Shown: in pieces, positions 1-5,897 of the stretch
Layout: every line of letters starts with the position of its first letter
Numbering within the stretch: position 1 is the first letter of the stretch
From: an uncultured Lachnospiraceae bacterium
Lineage (GTDB): Bacteria > Bacillota > Clostridia > Lachnospirales > Lachnospiraceae
Reading direction: 5' to 3'
Assembly: GCA_902782655.1 (NCBI GenBank)
Contig: CACZNY010000158.1
Coordinates: 1 to 7,180, forward strand
Length of the DNA stretch: 7,180 nucleotides
Notes under the pieces: generated by a model
Database searches by the model: none
What the model was told of the DNA's origin: nothing
What the model saw: the letters and a program-made list of their open reading frames with translations, nothing else
Program-made: the position numbers and the translations under genes

Positions 1-717
1 ACAGATTTTATCTCTTATCTGCGGGATCTGCTGCTGATATCTGCCGAAGGCTCTACTGAGGCTGATATAGCTGATGTTCTGGGCGTATCTTCTGATACAT
101 ATGAGCAGATGAAGATGATGACCAGAAAGGTAGATACGGAGTCACTTATGCGTTATATCCGTATTTTTTCGGAGCTTTCGTCTGAGATAAGATTTTCTTC
201 ACAGAAAAAAACATTGACTGAAATAGCAATGGTGAGGCTGCTTCATCCTGAGATGCAGGATGATGTGGCTTCAACCAGACAAAGACTGGCCATTATCGAA
301 AGAAAGCTGGATCGTATCGAGCGCGGCGGGATAAAGACAATGGCTGCCGCTGCGGCAGCAGCGCCTGCGGAACCGCAACAGAAGAAGCCTCTGCCGGAGG
401 CACTTCCTGACGATGTGAAAATGGTCTGTGATAACTGGGGCAGGATCACAAGAGATGCCCGGGAGATGGTGAGAGGCATACTTGCCGAGGCAAAGCCTTC
501 CGTTGATGATAAAAAGCTTGTGATCGTATGCAAGGATGAGATCTCGGCCGGATCGCTCAAAAGATATGTCGAGGAGGTTTCGGAGATATTGAGACGTGAG
601 ACAAAAAAGGAAATGGACTTTGAAATATACGGTCCCGGCAGAGGAGAGGATCCGGATACGAAATATCCGGATCTTGGGAGTATGATTAACTACGATGACA
701 TAAAGATCGTGGATTGA
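1..717 (+). CDS. dnaX: DNA polymerase III subunit gamma/tau, C-terminal part (5' truncated by window edge)
   Basis: This is the clamp-loader subunit of the replicative polymerase, which bridges the sliding-clamp loader to the polymerase core. The frame is open from base 1, so only the last 238 residues are present; the N-terminal AAA+ ATPase domains lie outside the window. Visible residues 3-12 (FISYLRDLLL) and the helical stretch to about residue 85 (IAMVRLLHPEM) match the oligomerisation domain III of DnaX. A short coil-like segment follows (ERKLDRIER), then a low-complexity linker with seven consecutive alanines (codons at 343-363) and prolines, then a C-terminal domain of about 110 residues. 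That last domain resembles clostridial DnaX more than the E. coli tau tail. The gene ends with tandem stops TGA-TAA (715-720). Identity also rests on the downstream ybaB-recR pair, a standard bacterial neighbourhood. An A7 run at 205-211 is discussed in the findings. Confidence 0.9.
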   Translation, partial: TDFISYLRDLLLISAEGSTEADIADVLGVSSDTYEQMKMMTRKVDTESLMRYIRIFSELSSEIRFSSQKKTLTEIAMVRLLHPEMQDDVASTRQRLAIIERKLDRIERGGIKTMAAAAAAAPAEPQQKKPLPEALPDDVKMVCDNWGRITRDAREMVRGILAEAKPSVDDKKLVIVCKDEISAGSLKRYVEEVSEILRRETKKEMDFEIYGPGRGEDPDTKYPDLGSMINYDDIKIVD

Positions 718-731
718 TAAGAAGCATGATG

Positions 732-770
732 CCGTACTAGTGTACTCGTTCACACTATGAGCACGGTTTT
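732..770 (+). terminator. Weak hairpin plus T4, possible leaky terminator or attenuator after dnaX
   Basis: In the 117-base gap between dnaX and ybaB, CCGT (732-735) can pair with ACGG (763-766). Inside it TAGTGT (738-743) pairs with ACACTA (752-757) around an 8-base loop, with an asymmetric internal loop between the two stems. TTTT (767-770) follows directly. The stem is interrupted and the T run is short, so at best it would be a partial terminator. A competing pairing of 742-747 with 759-764 is possible. Read-through into ybaB is expected from the usual operon structure. Confidence 0.3.
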
Positions 771-773
771 GAT

Positions 774-796
774 GCGCCATGCGTATCTGGTGGCGT
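774..796 (+). other. Second small inverted repeat in the dnaX-ybaB gap
   Basis: CGCCA (775-779) pairs with TGGCG (791-795) across an 11-base loop, and a G-U pair (774 with 796) can extend it. It lies 25 bases before the ybaB ribosome binding site. No T run follows, so it is not a terminator by itself. It could be an RNA structure in the ybaB leader or a chance repeat. No convincing -35/-10 pair was found in the rest of this gap. Confidence 0.25.
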
Positions 797-820
797 AACT
801 GATTTAAACTATCTTTTTCA

Positions 821-826
821 GAGGAG
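821..826 (+). promoter_or_regulatory. Ribosome binding site that fixes the ybaB start
   Basis: GAGGAG ends eight bases before ATG 835. An in-frame GTG at 826 would extend the protein by three residues, but it overlaps the GAGGAG itself and leaves no spacer. The ATG is therefore the preferred start. Confidence 0.75.
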
Positions 827-834
827 TGAGTGTA

Positions 835-1176
835 ATGGCAAGAAAGGGCGGTTTTCCCGGAGGAGGCATGCCGGGAAACATGAACAATCTCATGAAGCAG
901 GCGCAGCGGATGCAGCGCCAGATGGCTGAGAAGCAGGAGGAGCTTGAAGGAAAAGAATATACGGCTTCCTCCGGAGGAGGAGCAGTCGAGGTCACGGTTT
1001 CGGGTAAGAAAGAGCTGACCAGAATAACGATCTCACCCGACGCATGTGATCCGGAGGATGTTGAAATGCTTCAGGATATGATAATGGCAGCGGTGAATGA
1101 GGCCATGAAGCAGGCAGATGACGCTTCAGCAGCTGCAATGGGGAGCCTTACAGGCGGACTGGGCGGTTTGATCTAG
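835..1176 (+). CDS. ybaB: YbaB/EbfC family nucleoid-associated DNA-binding protein
   Basis: This small DNA-binding protein of the bacterial nucleoid is known to form a homodimer with a tweezer-like fold. With ATG 835 as start it has 113 residues, close to the family's usual 100-115. A Gly/Pro/Met-rich N-terminus (residues 5-16) leads into a long amphipathic helix (about 16-39, with LMKQAQRMQRQMAEKQEEL). A beta region about 41-68 contains the family motif VEVTVSGKKEL. A second helix follows (about 77-100, VEMLQDMIMAAVNEAMKQA), then a flexible tail ending GGLGGLI. These are the standard family elements in the standard order. It lies between dnaX and recR, as in very many bacteria, with only five bases to recR, so the two are very likely co-transcribed. 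Its exact cellular role is not settled even in model species; a link to RecR-dependent repair is inferred from gene order. Confidence 0.93.
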   Translation: MARKGGFPGGGMPGNMNNLMKQAQRMQRQMAEKQEELEGKEYTASSGGGAVEVTVSGKKELTRITISPDACDPEDVEMLQDMIMAAVNEAMKQADDASAAAMGSLTGGLGGLI

Positions 1177-1181
1177 AGGCT

Positions 1182-1781
1182 ATGAAGCTATACTCCGGAA
1201 AGATGAACCGGCTTGTCGAGGAGCTGTCGACTTTGCCCGGGATAGGTGAGAAATCGGCGGGACGGCTTGCCGATCATCTTATCAGAATGCCGAAGGAGCG
1301 TGTCAGACAGCTTGCCGATGCAATACTTGATGCGAGGGAAAACGTACATTTCTGCAGGGAATGCTATACCCTTACCGATGAGGAGATCTGTCCGGTATGC
1401 AGTAATGATACAAGAGATCATGATACTGTCATGGTTGTTGAGGACACCCGTGATATGCAGGCATATGAAAAGACCGGGAAGTATACGGGAGTATATCATG
1501 TCCTGCAGGGGGCCATATCTCCGATGCTGGGTATAGGACCTAATGATATAAGGCTTAAGGAGCTTATGGCAAGGCTGCAGTCTGAGGACATCAGGGAGGT
1601 CATCATAGCGACAAACTCTTCTTTGGAGGGTGAGACCACGGCAATGTACATCAGTAAACTGATCAAACCTACAGGGATAAAGGTTACCCGGATCGCAAGC
1701 GGGGTTCCCGTAGGGGGAGACCTTGAGAATATAGATGAGATAACGCTGCTCCGGGCGTTGGATGGACGAGTGGAGCTATAG
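1182..1781 (+). CDS. recR: Recombination mediator protein RecR
   Basis: RecR acts with RecO (and RecF) to load RecA on gapped single-stranded DNA in recombinational repair. The 199-residue length matches the family (about 198). Domains in order: a helix-hairpin-helix DNA-binding motif (LPGIGEKSAGRLADHLI, residues 18-34); a four-cysteine zinc site (C58, C61, C70, C73); a Toprim domain from about 82, with VVEDTRD (85-91) and ATNSSLEGETTAMYIS (143-158); and the C-terminal segment GVPVGGDLENIDEITL (174-189). ATG 1182 is chosen because the conserved residues start right after it (Y4, M8, L11). Its upstream bases hold only GAGG two bases from the ATG, too close for a normal ribosome binding site, so translation is probably coupled to ybaB, which stops five bases earlier. 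All key residues are present and the gene looks intact. It ends 22 bases before a sugar-metabolism gene. Confidence 0.97.
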   Translation: MKLYSGKMNRLVEELSTLPGIGEKSAGRLADHLIRMPKERVRQLADAILDARENVHFCRECYTLTDEEICPVCSNDTRDHDTVMVVEDTRDMQAYEKTGKYTGVYHVLQGAISPMLGIGPNDIRLKELMARLQSEDIREVIIATNSSLEGETTAMYISKLIKPTGIKVTRIASGVPVGGDLENIDEITLLRALDGRVEL

Positions 1782-1790
1782 ATATTATAA

Positions 1791-1797
1791 AAGGAGG
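1791..1797 (+). promoter_or_regulatory. Strong ribosome binding site that fixes the galM start
   Basis: AAGGAGG is followed by six bases and ATG 1804. The open frame runs back to an ATG at 1762 inside recR, but that codon has no such site and would add 14 residues (start MDEWSYR) that do not resemble the family N-terminus. The site lies in the 22-base gap after recR, so galM has its own strong translation signal even if it shares a transcript. Confidence 0.85.
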
Positions 1798-1803
1798 ATA
1801 CAA

Positions 1804-2808
1804 ATGGAGTACAAGGTATTTGAGCTCGCAAACAAAAACGGAATGAAGGTCAAGGTGACCGAATTCGGTGCAAACGTGATGGAGATTTGGGCTCCGGACA
1901 GGGACGGAAAGGCGCAGGATGTCGTTATGGGTTTTGATTCCCCTGAGGATTACAAGGAAAACGGCTGCTTCTTCGGTGCCTGTATCGGGCGTATGGCAAA
2001 CCGTATCAATGATGCTAAGTTTACGCTTGACGGCAGGGAGTATAAGCTGCCGGTGAATGACGGTAAGAATAATCTTCACACCGATGCCGATACCGGCTTC
2101 CACAAGATGTATTGGGCGGGAAAGCAGGAAGGAAACTCAGTGGAGTTTAAGTTTACCAGTCCCGACGGGGATGGAGGTTTTCCCGGAAAGCTGGATATGA
2201 CAGTGACTTATACCCTTACGGATGAAAACGGCTTAAAGATACGTTATCAGGGTGTTTCCGATAAAAAGACTCTGATCAACTGTACCAATCATTCCTACTT
2301 CAACCTTAGTGGTGATCTGTCAAGCTCTATCCATGATCATGAGCTGAAGCTGTACTCCCACCAGTATACCCCGGTAGTGGCAGGTGCCATTCCCACCGGC
2401 GAGATCTCAAAGGTCGAGGGTACGGTGTTTGATTTTACGGACTTCAGGAAAGTAGGGCAGAATATTGATGACGATCTGGAACAGCTTAAGCTGGTACAGG
2501 GATATGACCATAATTTCGTTCTGGATCACCTTACAGGAGACTATTCAAAGGTGGCAGAAGTAAAGTGTGACAGGTCAGGAAGGCTGATGGAGGTCTATTC
2601 GGATCTTCCCTGCATACAGTTCTATGCCGGCAACTGCATTTCACCTCAGACCGGAAAGGGCGGCGTAAAGTATGACAAAAGACAGGCACTCTGTCTTGAA
2701 ACACAGTATGCTCCCGATGCAATAAATCAGCCCGGATTTGAGAAACCGATATTTGATGCGAGTCAGAAATACGATACGACCACGGAATACAGATTCAGTA
2801 CATATTGA
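1804..2808 (+). CDS. galM: Aldose 1-epimerase (galactose mutarotase)
   Basis: This cytoplasmic enzyme interconverts the alpha and beta anomers of aldoses such as galactose or glucose; family members also accept L-arabinose. The 334-residue length is normal. Family motifs seen: GRMANRI (62-68); NNLH with H92, the first active-site histidine; SPDGDGGFPG (119-128); TNHSYFNLSG with H163, the catalytic acid; GYDHNFVLD; and the C-terminal LCLETQYAPDAINQPGF with E299, the catalytic base. In many homologs LHGG follows the Asn pair, whereas here it reads LHTDADTGFHK, a form I associate with clostridial members, so the preferred sugar cannot be read from the sequence. It starts a run of carbohydrate genes (18 bases to araD). 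Given the araD and transketolase neighbours, L-arabinose is a plausible substrate by inference; galactose is equally possible. Confidence 0.92.
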   Translation: MEYKVFELANKNGMKVKVTEFGANVMEIWAPDRDGKAQDVVMGFDSPEDYKENGCFFGACIGRMANRINDAKFTLDGREYKLPVNDGKNNLHTDADTGFHKMYWAGKQEGNSVEFKFTSPDGDGGFPGKLDMTVTYTLTDENGLKIRYQGVSDKKTLINCTNHSYFNLSGDLSSSIHDHELKLYSHQYTPVVAGAIPTGEISKVEGTVFDFTDFRKVGQNIDDDLEQLKLVQGYDHNFVLDHLTGDYSKVAEVKCDRSGRLMEVYSDLPCIQFYAGNCISPQTGKGGVKYDKRQALCLETQYAPDAINQPGFEKPIFDASQKYDTTTEYRFSTY

Positions 2809-2826
2809 TAAAAGGGAGCGAATAAT

Positions 2827-3519
2827 ATGCTGGAAGAATTAAAAAAAGAAGTATATGAGGCAAATATGCTGCTGCCAAAGCATGATCTGGTGACCTTTAC
2901 CTGGGGGAATGTGAGCGGTGTAGACAGAGAAAAAAAGCTTTTTGTGATCAAGCCTTCCGGAGTGCCCTATGAGGATCTTAAACCTGATGATATGGTAGTG
3001 GTGGACTTTGACGGCAATAAGGTGGAGGGCAGGCTCAATCCTTCGTCAGATACGGCGACACATGCAGAGCTTTACAGCAAGTTTGAAGATATAGGCGGCG
3101 TGGTGCATACGCACAGCCCCTGGGCTACCAGCTGGGCGCAGGCAGGCAGATCCATACCCTGCTACGGTACCACGCATGCAGATTATTTTTACGGAAGCGT
3201 GCCCTGTCTCAGGGTCCTGACCCAGCAGGAAATGGATGAGGGCTACGAGAAGAATACGGGAGTACTTATCACTGATTACTTCAAAGATAAAGATCATAAT
3301 GCGGTGCAGGCGGTGCTGTGCAAGAATCACGGCCCTTTCACATGGGGGAAGGACGCTGAGGACGCAGTGCATTGTGCGGTAGTCCTTGAGGTGGTGGCAA
3401 AGATGGCATGCAGGACGGAAGAGATCAATCCCAGAGTGGAGCCTACACCCCAGCATCTCATGGATAAGCATTACTATCGTAAGCATGGCGAGAATGCCTA
3501 CTACGGCCAGGCAAAATAA
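2827..3519 (+). CDS. araD: L-ribulose-5-phosphate 4-epimerase
   Basis: The enzyme converts L-ribulose 5-phosphate to D-xylulose 5-phosphate, the last step of bacterial L-arabinose breakdown, and belongs to the class II aldolase/epimerase family. It has 230 residues against 231 in E. coli AraD. The metal ligands line up: H94 and H96 (in VVHTHSPWATSW), H168 (in KNHGPFTWG) and the nearby D75. The catalytic pair is also present: D119 (in GTTHADYFYG) and a C-terminal tyrosine, Y226 (in AYYGQ). The substrate-binding segments TWGNVSG (25-31) and KPSGV (42-46) are in place. AGGGAG at 2813-2818, eight bases before ATG 2827, supports the start. The close paralogs UlaF and SgbE do the same reaction in L-ascorbate or L-lyxose pathways and cannot be excluded by sequence. 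The arabinose role is favoured by galM and transketolase, not by an adjacent araA or araB, which are absent here. Confidence 0.93.
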   Translation: MLEELKKEVYEANMLLPKHDLVTFTWGNVSGVDREKKLFVIKPSGVPYEDLKPDDMVVVDFDGNKVEGRLNPSSDTATHAELYSKFEDIGGVVHTHSPWATSWAQAGRSIPCYGTTHADYFYGSVPCLRVLTQQEMDEGYEKNTGVLITDYFKDKDHNAVQAVLCKNHGPFTWGKDAEDAVHCAVVLEVVAKMACRTEEINPRVEPTPQHLMDKHYYRKHGENAYYGQAK

Positions 3520-3558
3520 CAGGTTTGTCTGACTGATATTAAATTTACAGGAGGGAAT

Positions 3559-4389
3559 ATGGATAAAAAGGAATTACAGCAGACCGCCGTTAAGGTTCGC
3601 AAGGGCATAGTGACAGCGGTGCATGCGGCAAAAGCCGGTCATCCCGGCGGATCATTATCGGCAGCGGATATATTCACTTATTTGTATTTCAAAGAGATGA
3701 ATATAGATCCTAAGGATCCAAAGAAGCCGGACAGAGACAGATTTGTTCTTTCAAAGGGGCACACAGCACCGGGACTTTATTCTGCAATGGCAAACAGGGG
3801 ATATTTCCCTGTGGAGGAGCTTACCACCCTTAGAAAGCTTGGCTCAAAGCTTCAGGGACATCCGAATATGAATGATGTTCCAGGTATCGATATGTCGTCA
3901 GGCTCTCTGGGACAGGGGCTTTCGGCTGCAGACGGAATGGCACTCGCTGCCAAGCTTGATGGGAAGTCCTACAGGGTTTACTGCCTTTGCGGGGACGGAG
4001 AGCTGCAGGAGGGACAGATATGGGAAGCCGCCATGTTTGCCGGAGCGAAAGGACTTGATAACCTTTGCGTCATAGTTGACAATAACAACCTGCAGATCGA
4101 TGGCACCATAGAGGATGTCTGTTCCCCTTATCCCATAGATAAAAAGTTTGAGGCATTTAACTTCAACGTTATCAATATAGACGGAAACGACTTTGATCAG
4201 ATCGAAAAGGCCTTCGAAGAAGCAAGGGCAACCAAGGGAAAACCTACCTGTATTGTAGCGAAAACCGTAAAGGGCAAAGGAGTATCCTTCATGGAGAACA
4301 ACGTGAGCTGGCATGGTACGGCACCGAATGATGAGCAGTACGCAGTTGCTATGGCGGATCTTGATAAGCTGGAGGAGGGTCTGAAATGA
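3559..4389 (+). CDS. tkt: Transketolase, N-terminal subunit (split transketolase)
   Basis: This is the thiamine-diphosphate-binding half of a transketolase made as two polypeptides; full-length enzymes are about 650 residues, and the two halves here total 589. It transfers a two-carbon unit from ketoses such as D-xylulose 5-phosphate to aldose acceptors. The cofactor/Mg motif GDG (145-147) is followed 30 residues later by N176 (in VDNNNLQ), and E151 follows GDG as in known enzymes. Substrate-channel histidines are present: H28 (AGHPGGS), H68 (SKGHTAPGLYS), H101 (QGHPNMN) and H252 (SWHGTAP). AGGAGGG at 3549-3555 lies just before ATG 3559. The gene follows araD after 39 bases and overlaps the C-terminal subunit gene by four bases. 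The split form is common in Clostridia. A related split enzyme, apulose-4-phosphate transketolase (AptA/AptB), is an alternative, but no other apiose gene is seen here. Confidence 0.93.
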   Translation: MDKKELQQTAVKVRKGIVTAVHAAKAGHPGGSLSAADIFTYLYFKEMNIDPKDPKKPDRDRFVLSKGHTAPGLYSAMANRGYFPVEELTTLRKLGSKLQGHPNMNDVPGIDMSSGSLGQGLSAADGMALAAKLDGKSYRVYCLCGDGELQEGQIWEAAMFAGAKGLDNLCVIVDNNNLQIDGTIEDVCSPYPIDKKFEAFNFNVINIDGNDFDQIEKAFEEARATKGKPTCIVAKTVKGKGVSFMENNVSWHGTAPNDEQYAVAMADLDKLEEGLK

Positions 4390-5327
4390 GTGAAGAGATA
4401 AAAAAAGTAGCTACGAGACAAAGCTATGGTGAAGCGCTGGCGGAGCTGGGTGATCAATATCCGGATCTTGTAGTTTTGGATGCTGATCTTGCGAATGCGA
4501 CAAAAACCGGTATATTCAAGAAGAAGTTTCCCGACAGGCATATTGACTGCGGCATAGCAGAGGCAGATATGACAGGCATAGCTGCAGGGCTTGCAACCTG
4601 TGGGAAGATTCCGTTCATCAGCTCCTTTGCGATGTTTGCATCAGGCAGGAACTTTGAGCAGGTAAGAAATTCCATAGGTTATCCTCATCTTAATGTAAAA
4701 ATAGGAGCCACACACGCAGGAATAACCGTAGGTGAGGACGGAGCGTCGCACCAGTGTATGGAGGATCTGGCTCTGATGAGGACGATACCGGGCATGACAG
4801 TGGTGTGTCCATCCGATGATATAGAGACTAAGGCGGCAGTAAAGGCGGCTCTTGATATGGAAGGACCCTTCTATATGAGAACCAGCCGTGCGGCGACACC
4901 TGTTATAAACGACAGGCCGGATTATAAATTTGAGCTGGGAAAGGGTATCCTCTTGAAGGAGGGTTCGGATATAACGATAATAGCCACCGGAGTAGAGGTG
5001 AGCTACGCTTTGGAAGCGGCCAAGATGCTGGAGGCGGACGGAGTATCTGCAAGAGTGATAAATATCCATACGATCAAGCCGCTGGATGAGGATATAGTTC
5101 TAAAGGCTGCCACGGAGACAAAGAAGATCTTCACGGTTGAAGAAGCAACCGTGATAGGCGGGCTTGGCGCTGCAGTTGCGGAGATAACTGCAGCAAAGCA
5201 TCCGGCAGAGGTTCACCGCCTGGGAATGCAGGATGTGTTCGGAGAGTCCGGAACCTGGTCAGGGCTTCTTGAGAAATATGAGCTCGACGGAAAAGGAATC
5301 TATGGGCAGATAAAGAAATACTTATAG
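4386..5327 (+). CDS. tkt: Transketolase, C-terminal subunit (split transketolase)
   Basis: This is the partner of the preceding gene. It carries the pyrimidine-binding domain (about residues 8-175) and the transketolase C-terminal domain (about 190-313); the active site forms only when the halves associate. E59 in CGIAEADM is the glutamate that activates the thiamine cofactor. THAGITVGEDGASHQ (109-123) carries H110, D118 and H122, at the same spacing as the substrate-binding residues of yeast transketolase. FYMRTSRAATP (about 161-171) is the usual arginine-containing segment near the phosphate site. The start ATG overlaps the upstream stop as ATGA, and GGAGGAGGG (4371-4379), inside the previous gene, serves as its ribosome binding site, so the subunits should be made in balanced amounts. 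It is the last gene of the plus-strand run; a strong hairpin follows 25 bases after the stop. Confidence 0.93.
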   Translation: MSEEIKKVATRQSYGEALAELGDQYPDLVVLDADLANATKTGIFKKKFPDRHIDCGIAEADMTGIAAGLATCGKIPFISSFAMFASGRNFEQVRNSIGYPHLNVKIGATHAGITVGEDGASHQCMEDLALMRTIPGMTVVCPSDDIETKAAVKAALDMEGPFYMRTSRAATPVINDRPDYKFELGKGILLKEGSDITIIATGVEVSYALEAAKMLEADGVSARVINIHTIKPLDEDIVLKAATETKKIFTVEEATVIGGLGAAVAEITAAKHPAEVHRLGMQDVFGESGTWSGLLEKYELDGKGIYGQIKKYL

Positions 5328-5352
5328 CTGTTGCGACAATAACAACGGGTCA

Positions 5353-5383
5353 AAAGAGGGTCATGCCAGACATGACCCTCTTT
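5353..5383. terminator. Bidirectional Rho-independent terminator between converging operons
   Basis: A perfect 13-bp stem (5353-5365 with 5371-5383, core GAGGGTCATG) surrounds a 5-base loop CCAGA. On the plus strand the 3' arm ends in TTT, followed by CCTTT, after the transketolase gene. On the minus strand the arm ends in TTT, followed by TG, after the cvpA-like gene, whose stop lies only four bases from the stem. It is the only strong hairpin between the two convergent gene sets, so it probably serves both. Confidence 0.85.
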
Positions 5384-5387
5384 CCTT

Positions 5388-5897
5388 TCAGGAGGAAAAA
5401 ATAAAGTAATTGATGAGAGTCATTACAGGGTTGTTATTGTATAGAAGCTTTACAAATTCATTTCCGTTGATGGCATCAAAAAAATCCGGTAATCCATCGG
5501 GACCGAAAAAGATCAGAAGAAAGAAAAAAGTTCCCCACACTATTATCAGCCCGCCCACAAAACCGGCAATTCCTCCCAAAGCTCTGTTAAGACTGCTTAT
5601 AAGCGGGGCATCACCGATAAGCCTGAAGAATCTCAGAACGGCCTTTATAAGCCAGCGCAGTATCAGAAAGGTGACGATGAATGCCGCAGCAGATACGACC
5701 GCATCCGTGAGCTGAAGCCCTACCAGATAATCTGTGACATCCGCCCTGAAGACCGGAACGGTAATGGCCAGCAGGCAGAAGGATGCAATGGCAGATGCTA
5801 TGGGGATAAGGGTTCGGACAAGCCCGGCTCTCCTTCCGGCAAAGAAGCAGGTAAGGAGCACTGCCAATATAATAAGAAAAAGGGCGTTCGGGTTCAT
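5388..5897 (-). CDS. cvpA: CvpA family integral membrane protein
   Basis: It has 169 residues with four predicted membrane segments: about 5-21, 26-49, 64-84 and 106-131. Its features are those of the CvpA (colicin V production) family: a short first helix followed by GRRAGLVR (21-28), and the family signature LNRALGGIAGFVGG (103-116) leading into the last hydrophobic segment. The family is widespread in bacteria and has been tied to colicin V export in E. coli and to envelope stress or bile resistance in some enterobacteria, but its molecular activity is unknown. The start ATG overlaps the stop of the upstream DUF5711-like gene (ATGA), and no clear ribosome binding site precedes it, so translation is probably coupled. 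This implies a shared role with that gene. The call rests on topology and the signature, so the family is likely but the function open. Confidence 0.78.
   Translation of the reverse strand: MNPNALFLIILAVLLTCFFAGRRAGLVRTLIPIASAIASFCLLAITVPVFRADVTDYLVGLQLTDAVVSAAAFIVTFLILRWLIKAVLRFFRLIGDAPLISSLNRALGGIAGFVGGLIIVWGTFFFLLIFFGPDGLPDFFDAINGNEFVKLLYNNNPVMTLINYFIFSS

Noticed and set aside
271..780. Long minus-strand open frame opposite dnaX and the following gap.
   Set aside because: It runs antisense to the conserved dnaX reading frame, has a Cys/Arg/Leu-rich composition typical of shadow frames, and shows no recognisable motif.
1758..1790. Possible promoter before galM (TTGGAT and TATTAT).
   Set aside because: The spacer is 19 bases, the -35 matches only three positions, and transcription would begin within the galM ribosome binding site.
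2223..2236. Partial catabolite response (cre) element TGAAAACGGCTTAA inside galM.
   Set aside because: It lacks the second half of the cre consensus (two mismatches at conserved positions) and lies in the middle of a coding region.
2837..2937. A7 runs with in-phase slippery heptamers in araD (around 2837-2844 and A AAA AAG at 2931-2937), like programmed frameshift sites.
   Set aside because: They encode Lys-Lys pairs in conserved reading frames, no hairpin or known recoded product is linked to them, and a shift would only truncate AraD early.
4400..4406. A AAA AAA slippery heptamer near the start of the second transketolase gene.
   Set aside because: It encodes Ile-Lys-Lys in a variable N-terminus; a -1 shift meets a stop within about nine codons and has no plausible product.
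5336..5440. Inverted copies of ACAATAACAAC (5336-5346) and GTTGTTATTGT (5430-5440) flanking the terminator, like short terminal repeats.
   Set aside because: The motif is low complexity, the second copy encodes the Tyr-Asn-Asn-Asn stretch of the CvpA-like protein, and there is no transposase or target duplication. Chance is the simpler reading.
5410..5715. Plus-strand open frame preceded by GGAGG at 5391-5395.
   Set aside because: It is the antisense of the CvpA-like gene. The GGAGG is the complement of its last Ser-Ser codons, and the translation has no family character.
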